Origin: a bacterium
Lineage (GTDB): Bacteria; Fidelibacterota; Marinisomatia; Marinisomatales; JAHJCW01
DNA length: 64,000 nt
NCBI GenBank assembly: GCA_028282845.1
Contig: JANQGY010000003.1
Location: 1-64,000, forward strand
Direction of reading: 5' to 3'
The notes beneath the pieces were generated by a model, which worked only from the letters and a program-made list of their open reading frames with translations, had not been told where the DNA came from and searched no databases. This document shows positions 18,286 through 27,902 of the stretch, piece after piece (within the stretch, counting starts at the first letter, position 1; every line of letters starts with the position of its first letter). A program made the translations under genes and the position numbers.

Positions 18286-19163
18286 TCGTACTGAAAAATA
18301 TCTAAAGTATTCGGGATACGCGTATCAATTTTTAGATTGCTTGGCCAAATAGTATTAAGGTCAGGTGTATATTTATACTCTTTATAATATTTTAAAATAT
18401 CATCTGATTTATTATTATTTCTTAATCTATTATTGATATGCTTAACGTTATCAGGGTCAATTTCAATGCCAAATGATATTCTTTGGAGTTGTTTAGCTAC
18501 TACTAATGTTGTTCCTGTTCCGGCAAACGGGTCAAATATTGTATCACCCACATTTGATGAAGATAAGATAATCCTTAATAATAAAGCAATTGGTGACTGT
18601 TGCTTATGTACTCTATCACCATTTTCATTTCTTAGTGCCTCATCTCCGGCAAAATATCCTGATGTAAGTTCTCTAATATCATCCCATACATCAGTAACAT
18701 ATATTCCATTTTGTCTTTTATATTTATAGTTAGATGGTAATGGTGGAGATATTCTCAATTTGTTAAAAACTCTTGCTTTTTCTCCCTTAACTGCATAAGC
18801 AATAATTTGATATTGCATACCATATTTGTAATAGCTCGGTACAGCGGATGTTTTCTTTTTCCAAATGATTATATTTTTTAGTCGCCACCCACTCTTACGC
18901 AGACACCTTAATACATATTCCGTATTCTTTTCCCTTTGCATGAAATAAATAGCTCCGCCATCGGAGGTAATTAAATTAATCTGCTTAGAAATCTCTGTCA
19001 TCATATCCCAATATTCTGTCTCTACCATATTATCATTATGCAAATTATAGTCTTTTTTTTGGTTAAACGGTGGGTCTAGAAAAGTCAAGTCAACTTTTCC
19101 AATATTATTTTGAGATTCGGTTAAATAGTCTAGACAGTTTGCTTGTACAATATTGTAGTCCAT
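18282..19163 (-). CDS. DNA methyltransferase, beta-class (N6-adenine or N4-cytosine)
   Basis: This is a 293-residue protein. The catalytic motif LDPPFNQKKDYN (residues ~30-41) comes before the SAM-binding FDPFAGTGTTLVVAKQL (about 215), the order that defines the beta group. The segment between them holds the target-recognition region. It is probably the protecting methyltransferase of the R-M pair with the overlapping downstream gene. Motif order alone does not say whether the product is m6A or m4C, though DPPF slightly favours m6A. Confidence 0.88.
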   Translation of the reverse strand: MDYNIVQANCLDYLTESQNNIGKVDLTFLDPPFNQKKDYNLHNDNMVETEYWDMMTEISKQINLITSDGGAIYFMQREKNTEYVLRCLRKSGWRLKNIIIWKKKTSAVPSYYKYGMQYQIIAYAVKGEKARVFNKLRISPPLPSNYKYKRQNGIYVTDVWDDIRELTSGYFAGDEALRNENGDRVHKQQSPIALLLRIILSSSNVGDTIFDPFAGTGTTLVVAKQLQRISFGIEIDPDNVKHINNRLRNNNKSDDILKYYKEYKYTPDLNTIWPSNLKIDTRIPNTLDIFQYE

Positions 19164-19261
19164 GGTAACAGTCAGATTATATTATTACTTTTTATTAGCA
19201 TATATATTAGTATCTTAACAATAATACTATTTACTTAAAAGTAATAAATAATTTTGAAGGA

Positions 19262-19846
19262 CTATAAATATTCCTTCAAATCATTATAAAAAACTTCTTC
19301 CGAACGCGGTCCTAAATAACCCTTTACGATATAGCCTTCCCGATCTATGATCAAAGTTGTTGGAATGGAACTTATCTGTTGTCCGATTGCTTGACCATAT
19401 AAAAAGGTAACTTGCTCGGTCTCACTACCTTCTATATTAGTCAAGACCGTATAATTAATTTTCTTATCATCAACAAATTTTTGAATATCGGCGGCTGAAC
19501 CGGAATTAAGAGTGATGCCAACAATCTCTAAACCATCATTATTGTATTTCTTTTGCAGATTGACAAGATCAGGAATTTCTTTACGGCAGGGCGGACACCA
19601 GGTACCCCAAAAATTGAGCATAACGACTTTTCCGCTAAAATCCGAAAGATAAAAGTCATTTCCGTCAAGAGTAGCCAATTTAAAATCCGGTGCTTTGATC
19701 TCATTAGCGCGTTCATTATTTGCGCTGTTACTTGATTCACTATTTTTTTCAGTTTCAGCCTGCGTTTTTGATGCTTCATCCTTGGCACTGCATCCTGAAA
19801 CAACAATTAAACTGCTAAGTAAAATTATTGTAAATGTTCTCCGCAT
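19262..19846 (-). CDS. TlpA/ResA-like thioredoxin lipoprotein
   Basis: This 194-residue protein has a lipoprotein signal (SSLIVVSGC, Cys19), a Ser/Asn/Glu-rich linker to about residue 50, then a TlpA-like thioredoxin domain with the redox pair WCPPC (Cys84/Cys87). It lies 5 bp after dsbD, which would supply it with electrons. It probably keeps cysteines reduced in the periplasm, for example during cytochrome c maturation. The partner protein is not seen. Confidence 0.9.
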   Translation of the reverse strand: MRRTFTIILLSSLIVVSGCSAKDEASKTQAETEKNSESSNSANNERANEIKAPDFKLATLDGNDFYLSDFSGKVVMLNFWGTWCPPCRKEIPDLVNLQKKYNNDGLEIVGITLNSGSAADIQKFVDDKKINYTVLTNIEGSETEQVTFLYGQAIGQQISSIPTTLIIDREGYIVKGYLGPRSEEVFYNDLKEYL

Positions 19847-19851
19847 TTCTA

Positions 19852-21729
19852 TTATCCTTCTATTCCTTTATATAAAAATTCAATAAATTTATTAATATCA
19901 CGGGTTAATCCGGGGAAGCGGGCAACTTCGTTTTCGTTCTCGTCAATTATGGCATAGAACGGTTGTGCCGCTGTTCCAAATTTATCAATTTCGTATTGGC
20001 GTTTTTCACGATAATTATCACCGCCATCCGTGTAAAGTTTTACTAATACAAATTTATCTAAAAGTTCCCTAACCTCAGATTTTGATAAAATGTTGGCTTC
20101 CATCCAATGACAATTGGTACAGGTATATCCTGAGAAATTGATAAATATCAATTTACCTGATCTTTTCGCTTCAGTTATGGCACTTTCCATATCCGAGAAC
20201 CATTTTTCAGCATCCTGAATAGATTCCTTATCAGTAATGACCATACCGGATTGCGGCTCAATTTTAGGCGGTAAAAACGATTCAATGGTTCCGTTTATCG
20301 GTCTGTCAAATAAACCTGTTCCCAAATACAGCCCAAACACAATAAAAAATAAACTTAATAACATTCGGCCAACGCTTAACGATTCCACAACTGAGTCGTG
20401 CGGTAAACGGATCTTGCCGAGCAGATAAATTCCGGTGAATAGCATCGATACGGTCCAAATTGCTAAAACTACGTTATAGGTGAAGATACCCACGCCCCAT
20501 ACAATATCAACATTTCCAAAAAATTTAAAAGCGACGGCAAATACCAAAAAGCCCATAACTACTTTAACAGCATTTAACCAGCCTCCCGATTTAGGCAGCT
20601 TGGCCAAATATTGGGGGAACATTGCCAAAAAGAAGAATGGCAAGGCAAATGCAGTACTGAAAATTACCATACCGAGCACCGGCCAAAACCACTGTCCCTG
20701 CGAAGCGGCAACAAGCAACAATCCTACAAACTGAACCGTGCAGGTGAATGATGCCAGTGTAAAAGTAAGTGCCATGAACAATACACCGACATAACCGGAT
20801 CGCTGCTCCTGTTCCATCGAGAAGCGCCGCAGGCGTTCGGGGACTTGAATCTCGTACATTCCAAATAAGGACAGAGCAAAAAATATAAATAATCCGCCGA
20901 TAAATAAATTAACCCAAGGACTTGCCGCTAATTGATTTGCACCGGAGGCACCAAGAAAAACCGCAAGCAAAATTCCGAACAAAGTAAAAGTTGTTATGAT
21001 CCCTAACGCATAAACTAAGGCATTGGTAAGCGGTTTTTTACCCGAGGTCTCGCCTTGCTGAGTAAAGAATGAAACTGTGATCGGGATCATTGGAAATACA
21101 CAAGGCGTCAATAACGCTAAAAAACCCATTGAAGCTGCCAAAAGCACGAATGACCAAAATCCTTTTTGAATGGCATTATCCAACGAATCTAAAGTAGTTA
21201 TTCCGGTTGAAGTATTATCAATTTCGACCAATTGTGTTCTGCCAATACGCTTATCACCCTCCTCAACAATGATATTCACAGCTATGGTTTGATCAAAGGG
21301 CGGATAACAAATGGTATTATCACAGGACTGATAAGTGGCTGTGACAGAAATCGGATTTAATCCAACTTGTACTTTTTCATTCAATAAAATAGGAACCATG
21401 ATTACCGTATAACCGGAATGATGCGGAATGTCCTTTTGAAATCCTTCATCGTAGGCAATTGTTGGCTCAGGTTCTATCGGTTCACCGACTTCTTCAATAA
21501 TATCTCCGGTAATTTCAATTGAAGTTGGAATTGGTCCGTCTTCAACTTTTTCCATGCCGTAAATATGCCAACCGCGGTCAACGGTAAAGGCAACCTCAAC
21601 ATTTACAACTTCACCGGCCCGGGCTGTATCGGGCACCGTTGCACTTACCGAAACCGGATCTGAAAACTGACCAAAAATTGTGCTTGAAGCAGCAATTAAT
21701 AATATTAGTACTGTCTGTTTTAAGTTCAT
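19852..21729 (-). CDS. dsbD: Thiol:disulfide interchange protein DsbD
   Basis: This 625-residue protein has all three DsbD modules. After a signal peptide comes the periplasmic immunoglobulin-like domain with CDNTICYPPF, then an eight-helix membrane domain (starting near SFVLLAASMGFLALLTPCVFP) and a C-terminal thioredoxin-like domain with SGYTCTNCHWME at about residue 535. It passes electrons from cytoplasmic thioredoxin to periplasmic proteins, here probably the TlpA-like protein encoded next. Confidence 0.95.
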   Translation of the reverse strand: MNLKQTVLILLIAASSTIFGQFSDPVSVSATVPDTARAGEVVNVEVAFTVDRGWHIYGMEKVEDGPIPTSIEITGDIIEEVGEPIEPEPTIAYDEGFQKDIPHHSGYTVIMVPILLNEKVQVGLNPISVTATYQSCDNTICYPPFDQTIAVNIIVEEGDKRIGRTQLVEIDNTSTGITTLDSLDNAIQKGFWSFVLLAASMGFLALLTPCVFPMIPITVSFFTQQGETSGKKPLTNALVYALGIITTFTLFGILLAVFLGASGANQLAASPWVNLFIGGLFIFFALSLFGMYEIQVPERLRRFSMEQEQRSGYVGVLFMALTFTLASFTCTVQFVGLLLVAASQGQWFWPVLGMVIFSTAFALPFFFLAMFPQYLAKLPKSGGWLNAVKVVMGFLVFAVAFKFFGNVDIVWGVGIFTYNVVLAIWTVSMLFTGIYLLGKIRLPHDSVVESLSVGRMLLSLFFIVFGLYLGTGLFDRPINGTIESFLPPKIEPQSGMVITDKESIQDAEKWFSDMESAITEAKRSGKLIFINFSGYTCTNCHWMEANILSKSEVRELLDKFVLVKLYTDGGDNYREKRQYEIDKFGTAAQPFYAIIDENENEVARFPGLTRDINKFIEFLYKGIEG

Positions 21730-21768
21730 ATTGATTTAAAAATTATGGATATAAAAATTTACCTTTAG

Positions 21769-22674
21769 TCACTTAGATGACAAATGCAGCAATCGGTAAC
21801 GCAAACTACTGCGGTATTTTAGTGCCTTCTTAAGTTCATTAATTTTCCGTTCGGCTTCATTAATTCCGTTTTGCAGCAGTTCATCATATTTATCAAATGC
21901 CGACCAATTCAATCCCAAAACATCGGGTTTGATCAGAAAATCAGCTTGGTCAGCTAACATATCGATATAATATTGCGAGGTTATGCGCTCCGCTCTAATT
22001 ATTATTTCGATAATATTAATCTTTTTCATTTTCCGCTTGGGATAACCCTGCGATATATCAACGCCGATCGTAAAATCGGATTTAGCTTGGACATGATCTA
22101 CTGGCAAAGGCGCGCTCACTCCCGCATCAACGATAAGTTTCTCCCCTTCGGATGTCGGCTCCACAAAGCCCGGAATTGATCCGCTTTGCACCACCGCGTC
22201 AATCAAATCACCCGATTCATAATTGATAGTCTCCCCGGTATGCAGATCCGTTGCGAAAACCATGAGTGGAATCTGTAGTTCTTCAAATGTTTCGGCGGGT
22301 ATGAGATAGGCTAATGCTTTGGTTAGTCTCGATTTTTTAATGATTGAAGCGCGCGTTAAAGCCATCGCAATGACCAAGCGGTCCTGCACAAATTTGGTTA
22401 TTTGTCCGATAACCGATTCAGGCTGACCAGCTTCAAGCCTCTCGATTCCCATTGATTTATATTCTTCACTATCGAGGAATTTCCGAAACCGGTCATCAAT
22501 CCATTCCGGATCTTTGGTAGCGGCATACATTGCGCCAATTATGGCTCCGGCGCTAGTTCCACCAATTACATTGGGCACAATGCCATTTTTATGCAGCACC
22601 TTAAGTACCCCAATGTGTGCGGCGCCGCGGGCTCCACCGCCACCAAGGGCAAATCCAATAGTAAGTCTTTTCAT
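21769..22674 (-). CDS. Patatin-like phospholipase, RssA/NTE family
   Basis: This 301-residue protein has the oxyanion loop GGGGARGAAHIGVL, the nucleophile Ser41 in GGTSAGA and the dyad Asp in VDAGVSAPLP (about residue 187). This is the catalytic pattern of bacterial patatin-like lipases such as RssA. It probably hydrolyses acyl esters of membrane lipids. Its ATG overlaps the stop of the upstream Nudix-like gene (ATGA), so their translation may be coupled. Confidence 0.9.
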   Translation of the reverse strand: MKRLTIGFALGGGGARGAAHIGVLKVLHKNGIVPNVIGGTSAGAIIGAMYAATKDPEWIDDRFRKFLDSEEYKSMGIERLEAGQPESVIGQITKFVQDRLVIAMALTRASIIKKSRLTKALAYLIPAETFEELQIPLMVFATDLHTGETINYESGDLIDAVVQSGSIPGFVEPTSEGEKLIVDAGVSAPLPVDHVQAKSDFTIGVDISQGYPKRKMKKINIIEIIIRAERITSQYYIDMLADQADFLIKPDVLGLNWSAFDKYDELLQNGINEAERKINELKKALKYRSSLRYRLLHLSSK

Positions 22675-23885
22675 AATTTTATTGTATCTATATTTTGTTT
22701 AGCTCTTTTCTGCAAATACTGTAAAGTGTATATAATATTTGTGGTGACTTCCGGGGATAAAACAGGTGGTATAGTAACATAATTTTTAAAGAATCCATCA
22801 CTAAATTCTTGTATCCCTTCGACGGATTTTTTAAATAATTTCTTAAACTTCCTATTGGTTACTGGGAATATTTCAATGCAAAACATGAATTGTGGCTTAC
22901 CACCTCGCCCCAATTCCCTAACAAATGCCAGTGGTTGAAGGTTTATTATAGGAAATTCAGAGTCCTCTCCTATATTAGTTTCCCTTTCTAATTCCCTTAA
23001 TATCCCACAAATTGCATAGTCAGTCAACTCGGTAGGATTTACTCCTTTAGGTAAATTTAATACTCCACTTATTGTGCCAAACATATCCTCAAACACAGAA
23101 ACCCCTTTTGTTTTTTGCCTTATCTTCTTCCTTCTTTTTTGTCTTGGCTTCAGGAAGAAGTATTTTTCACCATCATCTCCCTTAAAAAATATTGTTGCTG
23201 ATATCCCAATAGAATTAACTAATATAGATTCAGAAAAAGATTTTAAGTTTCTATCCTTATCTAAATCTTTCACTCGTAGAGTATTTCCTTCTTCTAAATC
23301 TAATGGGAAATCCAATGTTAAATTTGTTCTTACTTGATCAAAATATTTAGCTCTCTCAACTTTACATTCATAATCTTTACTTACTTTTTCAAATTCTGTT
23401 ACCCTCATAATTGATCCATTGTGGATACCTTTATTTTGCTTTTTAAAACTATCCAAATTGTTTTGAGTTAGTGATAAATATTCTTCATCCATTTTATAGT
23501 TTCGAATAGTTCTATTGAAATTGCCATTCTCATTCTTATCGTATTTAATCTTAATCTTTGTATACGGTTCTAGTACGAAATTGATTACCTCTTCATAAGG
23601 TAATTTCAATTCATTTTTGATTATTTTGTCTTCTTTCAAATATTGAAATACTACTGTTTTTTGATTTTTATTATAGTATTTTAATCCGAGGTCATAATTG
23701 ATGAATTTTGTATTTCTCTCATTGGATTCAAAGGAATGCACTTGAAGCATTCTGTTTATTGTATCGATCTTATAAAAATATTTGTATCTATGCTTATCAT
23801 ATTTAAATTTTATTTCATTCTTATATTTATTATAATAATATATGATTTTTTCAACTATTTCGATTTTACCTTTGTAATCACTCAT
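22671..23885 (-). CDS. AT-rich protein with C-terminal Nudix-like domain
   Basis: This 404-residue protein is very rich in Lys, Asn and Tyr. The first ~210 residues match no family that I know. About residues 240-370 look Nudix-like: MFGTISGVLNLPKGVNPTEL leads into ICGILRELERETNI, which fits the REx2EExGx part of a Nudix box, followed by PLAFVRELGRGGKPQFMF. It may hydrolyse a nucleotide or a related pyrophosphate. Its composition differs sharply from pyrE and the phospholipase gene, suggesting horizontal gain. It nevertheless overlaps the phospholipase start by 4 bp. Confidence 0.55.
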   Translation of the reverse strand: MSDYKGKIEIVEKIIYYYNKYKNEIKFKYDKHRYKYFYKIDTINRMLQVHSFESNERNTKFINYDLGLKYYNKNQKTVVFQYLKEDKIIKNELKLPYEEVINFVLEPYTKIKIKYDKNENGNFNRTIRNYKMDEEYLSLTQNNLDSFKKQNKGIHNGSIMRVTEFEKVSKDYECKVERAKYFDQVRTNLTLDFPLDLEEGNTLRVKDLDKDRNLKSFSESILVNSIGISATIFFKGDDGEKYFFLKPRQKRRKKIRQKTKGVSVFEDMFGTISGVLNLPKGVNPTELTDYAICGILRELERETNIGEDSEFPIINLQPLAFVRELGRGGKPQFMFCIEIFPVTNRKFKKLFKKSVEGIQEFSDGFFKNYVTIPPVLSPEVTTNIIYTLQYLQKRAKQNIDTIKL

Positions 23886-23928
23886 AAGTATCTCAATTTG
23901 ATTGATTATGTGGTTGAAAAATTTACTA

Positions 23929-24495
23929 TTACCGGCTGCCGGGCTTTTGGATTGTAATTTCAGCTAATTCCTGTGGTATATCTTCCTCGGCATAACTGAC
24001 TGCTTCATGCTGCAAAACTGAGAATTGCTCATCATGCAGTTTTAGTTTGCCGCCGCTGCGATCCACAACCACTCCTACACCAACAATATTTCCATTATAT
24101 TTGTTTACAATATCAATTACTTCCTTGACTGATCCGCCGGTTGTGATAACATCCTCGATTATTAAAATGTTCTCTTTTTCTTCTATTTCAAATCCGCGCC
24201 GAAGTTTCATTGCTCCGTCTTTGCGCTCGGTAAAAATTGTTTTGACACCGAGTTGGCGACCAACTTCCGTCCCGATGACTACACCACCGATTGCCGGAGA
24301 AATGACTGTGTCTATTTCCTTTCCCTCAAAATGGTCGGCGATCTCACGCGCAAATAATGTCAAATATTCAGGATATTGCAATACTTTGGCACATTGAAAA
24401 TAGGTTGCGCTGTGTCGCCCTGATGTCAAAACAAAATGTCCTTCCAATAAGGCACCGGTGGATTTGAATATTTGTAAAATGTCGTTCTTATCCAT
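23929..24495 (-). CDS. pyrE: Orotate phosphoribosyltransferase
   Basis: This 188-residue enzyme makes orotidine 5'-phosphate from orotate and PRPP in pyrimidine synthesis. The PRPP loop is [20 protein letters not shown], and an earlier [18 protein letters not shown] segment carries the catalytic lysine region. It overlaps pyrF by 8 bp, so steps 5 and 6 of the pathway are encoded together. Confidence 0.95.
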   Translation of the reverse strand: MDKNDILQIFKSTGALLEGHFVLTSGRHSATYFQCAKVLQYPEYLTLFAREIADHFEGKEIDTVISPAIGGVVIGTEVGRQLGVKTIFTERKDGAMKLRRGFEIEEKENILIIEDVITTGGSVKEVIDIVNKYNGNIVGVGVVVDRSGGKLKLHDEQFSVLQHEAVSYAEEDIPQELAEITIQKPGSR

Positions 24496-25288
24496 TCATT
24501 ATCCGTTGCATTTGGTTTAAGTAATTCTGTGTTGCTGCCCGAATTGCCTTGCTGCTTTTGTCCCCCGCAAAAATTATTCCGCGTGAAATGTTAATAATTG
24601 CATCACCATTGGCATTGCCATACTGCATACTTTTCTCAAGATCACCGCCTTGCGCGCCAATTCCCGGAATTAGCAAAGGCAAATCAGGCGCAAGCTCTCT
24701 AATTTTTTTTATTTCGGATGGAGCAGTTGCTCCAACGACCAATCCCACATTGTCATTTTTATTCAATTCAACAGACAATTTGGTTACTTGTTCATATAAC
24801 AAACCGGTACCGGTTTGAAGATCCTGTAGCTCAGCTGCCGATGAGTTGGATGTTCGGCATAGAATAAATACGCCCTTTTCAGGATTTTCAATAAACGGCT
24901 TAATACTATCCGAACCCATGTAAGGACTTAGCGTAACGGCATCAAAACCAAAATGATCAAATATGCTCTCGGCATATTGTTGGGCGGTATTGCCAATGTC
25001 CCCGCGCTTGGCATCGGCAATCAAAATATTTTTACCATTTATATAATCAACGATATTCTCTAACCATTTAAAACCATCAGCACCCCATCGCTCAAAAAAA
25101 GCGAAATTCGGTTTATAGCAAACTGCCAAATCGAAAGTTGCGTCAATAACTTTAATGGAGTGGTCAATCACTTTATCAATTGATTGGGATTCGTCATTTA
25201 ATGCTTCGGGACTGACATCCAAACCAATACAAAGGTGGGAATTCTTTTCGATGATTTGTTGGTGTAATCGTCTTGCGAAAAAAATCAT
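24488..25288 (-). CDS. pyrF: Orotidine 5'-phosphate decarboxylase (type 2)
   Basis: This 266-residue protein is of the longer PyrF type. The catalytic [15 protein letters not shown] is intact, preceded by [11 protein letters not shown] at the N-terminus, with PGIGAQGGD and the phosphate-binding [11 protein letters not shown] toward the end. It converts OMP to UMP. It is first in the minus-strand unit with pyrE. A divergent GNAT gene starts 93 bp away. Confidence 0.95.
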   Translation of the reverse strand: MIFFARRLHQQIIEKNSHLCIGLDVSPEALNDESQSIDKVIDHSIKVIDATFDLAVCYKPNFAFFERWGADGFKWLENIVDYINGKNILIADAKRGDIGNTAQQYAESIFDHFGFDAVTLSPYMGSDSIKPFIENPEKGVFILCRTSNSSAAELQDLQTGTGLLYEQVTKLSVELNKNDNVGLVVGATAPSEIKKIRELAPDLPLLIPGIGAQGGDLEKSMQYGNANGDAIINISRGIIFAGDKSSKAIRAATQNYLNQMQRIMNG

Positions 25289-25381
25289 GCGGGAATTTAC
25301 TTAGTCGGTTTTTTATGACAAAGGGCAAGTTCATTTAAATATCAATATAATTTTTCTCAATTGAGGTTGTAACTTTACAAC

Positions 25382-25984
25382 GTGGAACAATTAGAATTTG
25401 CATCAAAAAAAGATTCGGTTACGCGGGTAATCGCCACCAGTGGCGTGTTTCAGATCGAGCTGTTGGAACAGGTCGGGGAAAACGATTTTAACGCGCTGAT
25501 CGAAATTTCCAAACACTTGGCGCAGGAATACGGACAAAAAGCCATCCTGACCAAAGCCACAATTCACAGATATTTTAATAAAAAAGGCTCGCTCCCGTTC
25601 ATCGCTCGCTACCGCGGCGATATTATCGGCTACATTGTGGGCGTTCCGATTGAAGAACTAAGTTCCGAACCGTGGGCGCGCATGGATGAAAATTACGGCA
25701 AATACGACACCTTATATACTTACGCTTTTGTGATTATGACGCAGTACAAAGGCAATGGCTATGCCAAGATGCTAAAAAGGGTTTTTTTAAATTGGGCACG
25801 CAAGCGCGGGTCAATCCGTTATGTAACCGGACACGTTAAAGCCGGTAGCTCATCGTTAAATGCACCGGATATACAAGTGATTAATCGCACCGAGAATTGG
25901 CAGCAGACCGGCACTACTTTTGATTATTACCGCCGTACCCTAAATCCTTCCGGTGGTCAGGCGACTTCTTATACTACTATTTAA
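25382..25984 (+). CDS. GNAT-family acetyltransferase
   Basis: This 200-residue protein has an acetyl-CoA-binding core: FIARYRGDIIGYIVGVP, then YTYAFVIMTQYKGNGYAKMLKRVFLNWA, which matches GNAT motif A (QxxGxG/A). The substrate is not evident. The start is GTG. It is transcribed away from pyrF and is followed by a palindromic repeat that begins 20 bp past its stop. Confidence 0.8.
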   Translation: MEQLEFASKKDSVTRVIATSGVFQIELLEQVGENDFNALIEISKHLAQEYGQKAILTKATIHRYFNKKGSLPFIARYRGDIIGYIVGVPIEELSSEPWARMDENYGKYDTLYTYAFVIMTQYKGNGYAKMLKRVFLNWARKRGSIRYVTGHVKAGSSSLNAPDIQVINRTENWQQTGTTFDYYRRTLNPSGGQATSYTTI

Positions 25985-26004
25985 TAGGTGAAATCAATTT
26001 GAGT

Positions 26005-26080
26005 TTGTCATTCCCGTCCCGATTCATCGGGAGGAATCTATATTTTAAATAAATGGATACCTGCCTTCGCAGGTATGACA
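26005..26080. repeat. Palindromic intergenic repeat, copy R1
   Basis: This 76-bp element (TGTCATTCCCGTCCCGATTC ... CCTTCGCAGGTATGACA) has terminal TGTCAT.../...ATGACA inverted ends and an internal CCCGATTCATCGGG hairpin. R2 at 27903-27978 is identical apart from one base. Weaker similarity continues about 60 bp beyond both copies, so the unit duplicated is longer than the repeat. Confidence 0.85.
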
Positions 26081-26182
26081 ACATTAAAGGTTTAAGAAAA
26101 ATACAGTATTTCTTTTCAGCTATCTTTAATTTTTATATAATGTAAATAGATATAAATATTAATTTGAAATAATGGAAAAGAA

Positions 26183-26749
26183 TTGAAAGAATCGCCATTT
26201 GTTGAGATATTTAAAAATGCCGCATCCAAGGTTGCAGGTGAAAATTTAGTTGTAAGAAAAGGATCCAATCTTCTTTACCAAATCCAATTAAATAAAAAAT
26301 TGGAATTGTTATTGTCTGAGAATGATTTAAAAACACCAAAACGAGGTAGTTCTGCTTTTCAAACAGACATCTGTATATTTGAAAAAATAGAAAATATTGA
26401 ATTGCCAAGAGTTGTCATAGAATTTAAAACAAATATAACTACTCACGATATTATCACATATTCGTCAAAAGCAGGAAAACATAAAGGTATCTACCCTTAT
26501 TTGAGATATGGTTTATTGATGAGTGAGATTGAATCAATCCCCAAACGAGTTTTCATCCATAATGAGCATCTCGATTTTATTTTAGCAGCGAGAAAATACA
26601 AGGATGGTAATTCACTAAATGATTTCGTTAAAAACTTGATTGAGCAAGAGATTGAAGTCTCAAAAACACTCGAAGCAATTCATTTTGAAAATAAAAAGTA
26701 CGATTACTATCGTACTGGAATAATTTTTAAAAACTTCGGCAAAGAATAA
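26183..26749 (+). CDS. Solitary PD-(D/E)XK nuclease-like protein
   Basis: This is a 188-residue, AT-rich gene with no named family that I recognise. FQTDICIFEKIE followed about 15 residues later by RVVIEFKTNITTHDI fits the D-Xn-ExK metal site of PD-(D/E)XK nucleases, and the next helix (YSSKAGKHKGIYPYLRYG) resembles that fold. There is no methyltransferase beside it. The start is TTG, chosen because GGAAAAG lies just upstream and an in-frame stop precedes it. It could be an orphan restriction enzyme or a nuclease of another defence system. Confidence 0.55.
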   Translation: MKESPFVEIFKNAASKVAGENLVVRKGSNLLYQIQLNKKLELLLSENDLKTPKRGSSAFQTDICIFEKIENIELPRVVIEFKTNITTHDIITYSSKAGKHKGIYPYLRYGLLMSEIESIPKRVFIHNEHLDFILAARKYKDGNSLNDFVKNLIEQEIEVSKTLEAIHFENKKYDYYRTGIIFKNFGKE

Positions 26750-26781
26750 TATTTAAATCATATTTCAACAACTATTATCTT

Positions 26782-26895
26782 TACTTTATACAACTTATCT
26801 GGCTTATTCGCAATCCATTTGAATAATAGATAGCTGATCCCACCGGCAATTCTAAATTTGATAAGTCCACAGATAAATTTGATTATTCAAAAGTC
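26782..26895 (-). pseudogene. Decayed 3' end of rseC (copy C)
   Basis: On the minus strand this encodes FICGL, then IAGGISYLLFKWI and NKPDKLY, matching the C-terminal membrane segment of RseC at 31638-32066. Most differences from the intact gene are synonymous (for example GGA/GGG, AGT/AGC, CCG/CCA). An in-frame stop precedes it, so it is not a gene. It lies 4.7 kb from the intact rseC, on the far side of the accessory cassette. Confidence 0.75.
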
Positions 26896-26947
26896 TTTCC
26901 ATCTGCAGATATGAACCAAAAATAATTCTTTGTTAAATTTGAGCGTT

Positions 26948-27889
26948 ATGGATTTTCAAAAAAAGTACAACAAACAAATTAAGTGGTTGATGGAAGGCGA
27001 CCCTGCTATTCAATATCAAACCTTAAGAGATTTGGTTAGCGCTGAGGTGGAAGACATCGAGCAAGCGCAATCACAGATATTAAAAGCCGGTTGGGGAAAA
27101 CGCTTTATGGAGCTTCAAGAAGCCAATGGAACCTGGTCCAACGCCCTTTATTCCCCTAAATGGACCTCGACATTTTATACCGTATTACTCTTAAAAAAAT
27201 TTGGTGCACCGGCTCATCAAAATATTATCAAGGCTTGTAGAATTCTACTTGATAAAGGATTTTATGAAAATGACGGCGGAATAAACTATTGGAAAACTTG
27301 GAAACAAGGTGAGTGCTGCATAACCGGAATGTTATTATCCATGTTATGTTATTTTCAAATAGCTGATGACCGCCTACAGCGTATGGTTGAGTTTTTAATT
27401 GCCGAACAAATGCCCGACAAAGGTTGGAATTGTGAACGTTACCGCGGGGCAAAACATAGTTCCTTTCACACCACCATTTCCGTACTTGAGGGACTTTGGG
27501 AGTATGAAAAACAATATCCGAATAGTCCTCTATCCGAAACCGCACAGAAAATACAACTTGAAGGAATAGAATTTTTGCTGCAACATCGTCTATATAAATC
27601 AAGTACAACCTGTCAAACCGTTGATCCCAAAATGATCAAACTTGCATTTCCGTCGCGTTGGTATTACGATATAATGCGTTGCTTAGATTATTTTCAGGAA
27701 AAAGATATTGACAAAGACGAACGGATGAAAGACGCTATCAAATTAATATTAGAAAAACAAACAACTGACGGCGTTTGGAGATTGGAGCATAAATACCCGA
27801 ATAAAGTATTTTTTGATATGGAAAAGGTCGGAAAACCTAGTCGGTGGAATACGCTTAGAGCTTTGAGAGTTTTGAAGTGGTTAGAATAA
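26948..27889 (+). CDS. Alpha/alpha-toroid (prenyltransferase/squalene-cyclase-like fold) protein
   Basis: This 313-residue protein contains repeated helical units with GTWSNALYSPKWTSTFYTVL, GGINYWKTWKQGECCITGMLL, KGWNCERY and TDGVWRLEHKYP, the pattern of terpenoid-cyclase/prenyltransferase alpha/alpha toroids. The DxDD motif of squalene-hopene cyclases is absent, so it is unlikely to be a cyclase. Similar proteins are often annotated only as hypothetical, and the function is unknown. I chose ATG 26948 over the in-frame TTG at 26930. It lies between the rseC remnant and repeat R2. Confidence 0.6.
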   Translation: MDFQKKYNKQIKWLMEGDPAIQYQTLRDLVSAEVEDIEQAQSQILKAGWGKRFMELQEANGTWSNALYSPKWTSTFYTVLLLKKFGAPAHQNIIKACRILLDKGFYENDGGINYWKTWKQGECCITGMLLSMLCYFQIADDRLQRMVEFLIAEQMPDKGWNCERYRGAKHSSFHTTISVLEGLWEYEKQYPNSPLSETAQKIQLEGIEFLLQHRLYKSSTTCQTVDPKMIKLAFPSRWYYDIMRCLDYFQEKDIDKDERMKDAIKLILEKQTTDGVWRLEHKYPNKVFFDMEKVGKPSRWNTLRALRVLKWLE

Positions 27890-27902
27890 ATCCCTTTTCA
27901 AA

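Noticed and set aside
25985..26182. CRISPR array at the repeated palindromes
   Set aside because: The repeats occur singly, are palindromic over 76 bp, have no regular spacers and no cas genes are present in the window.
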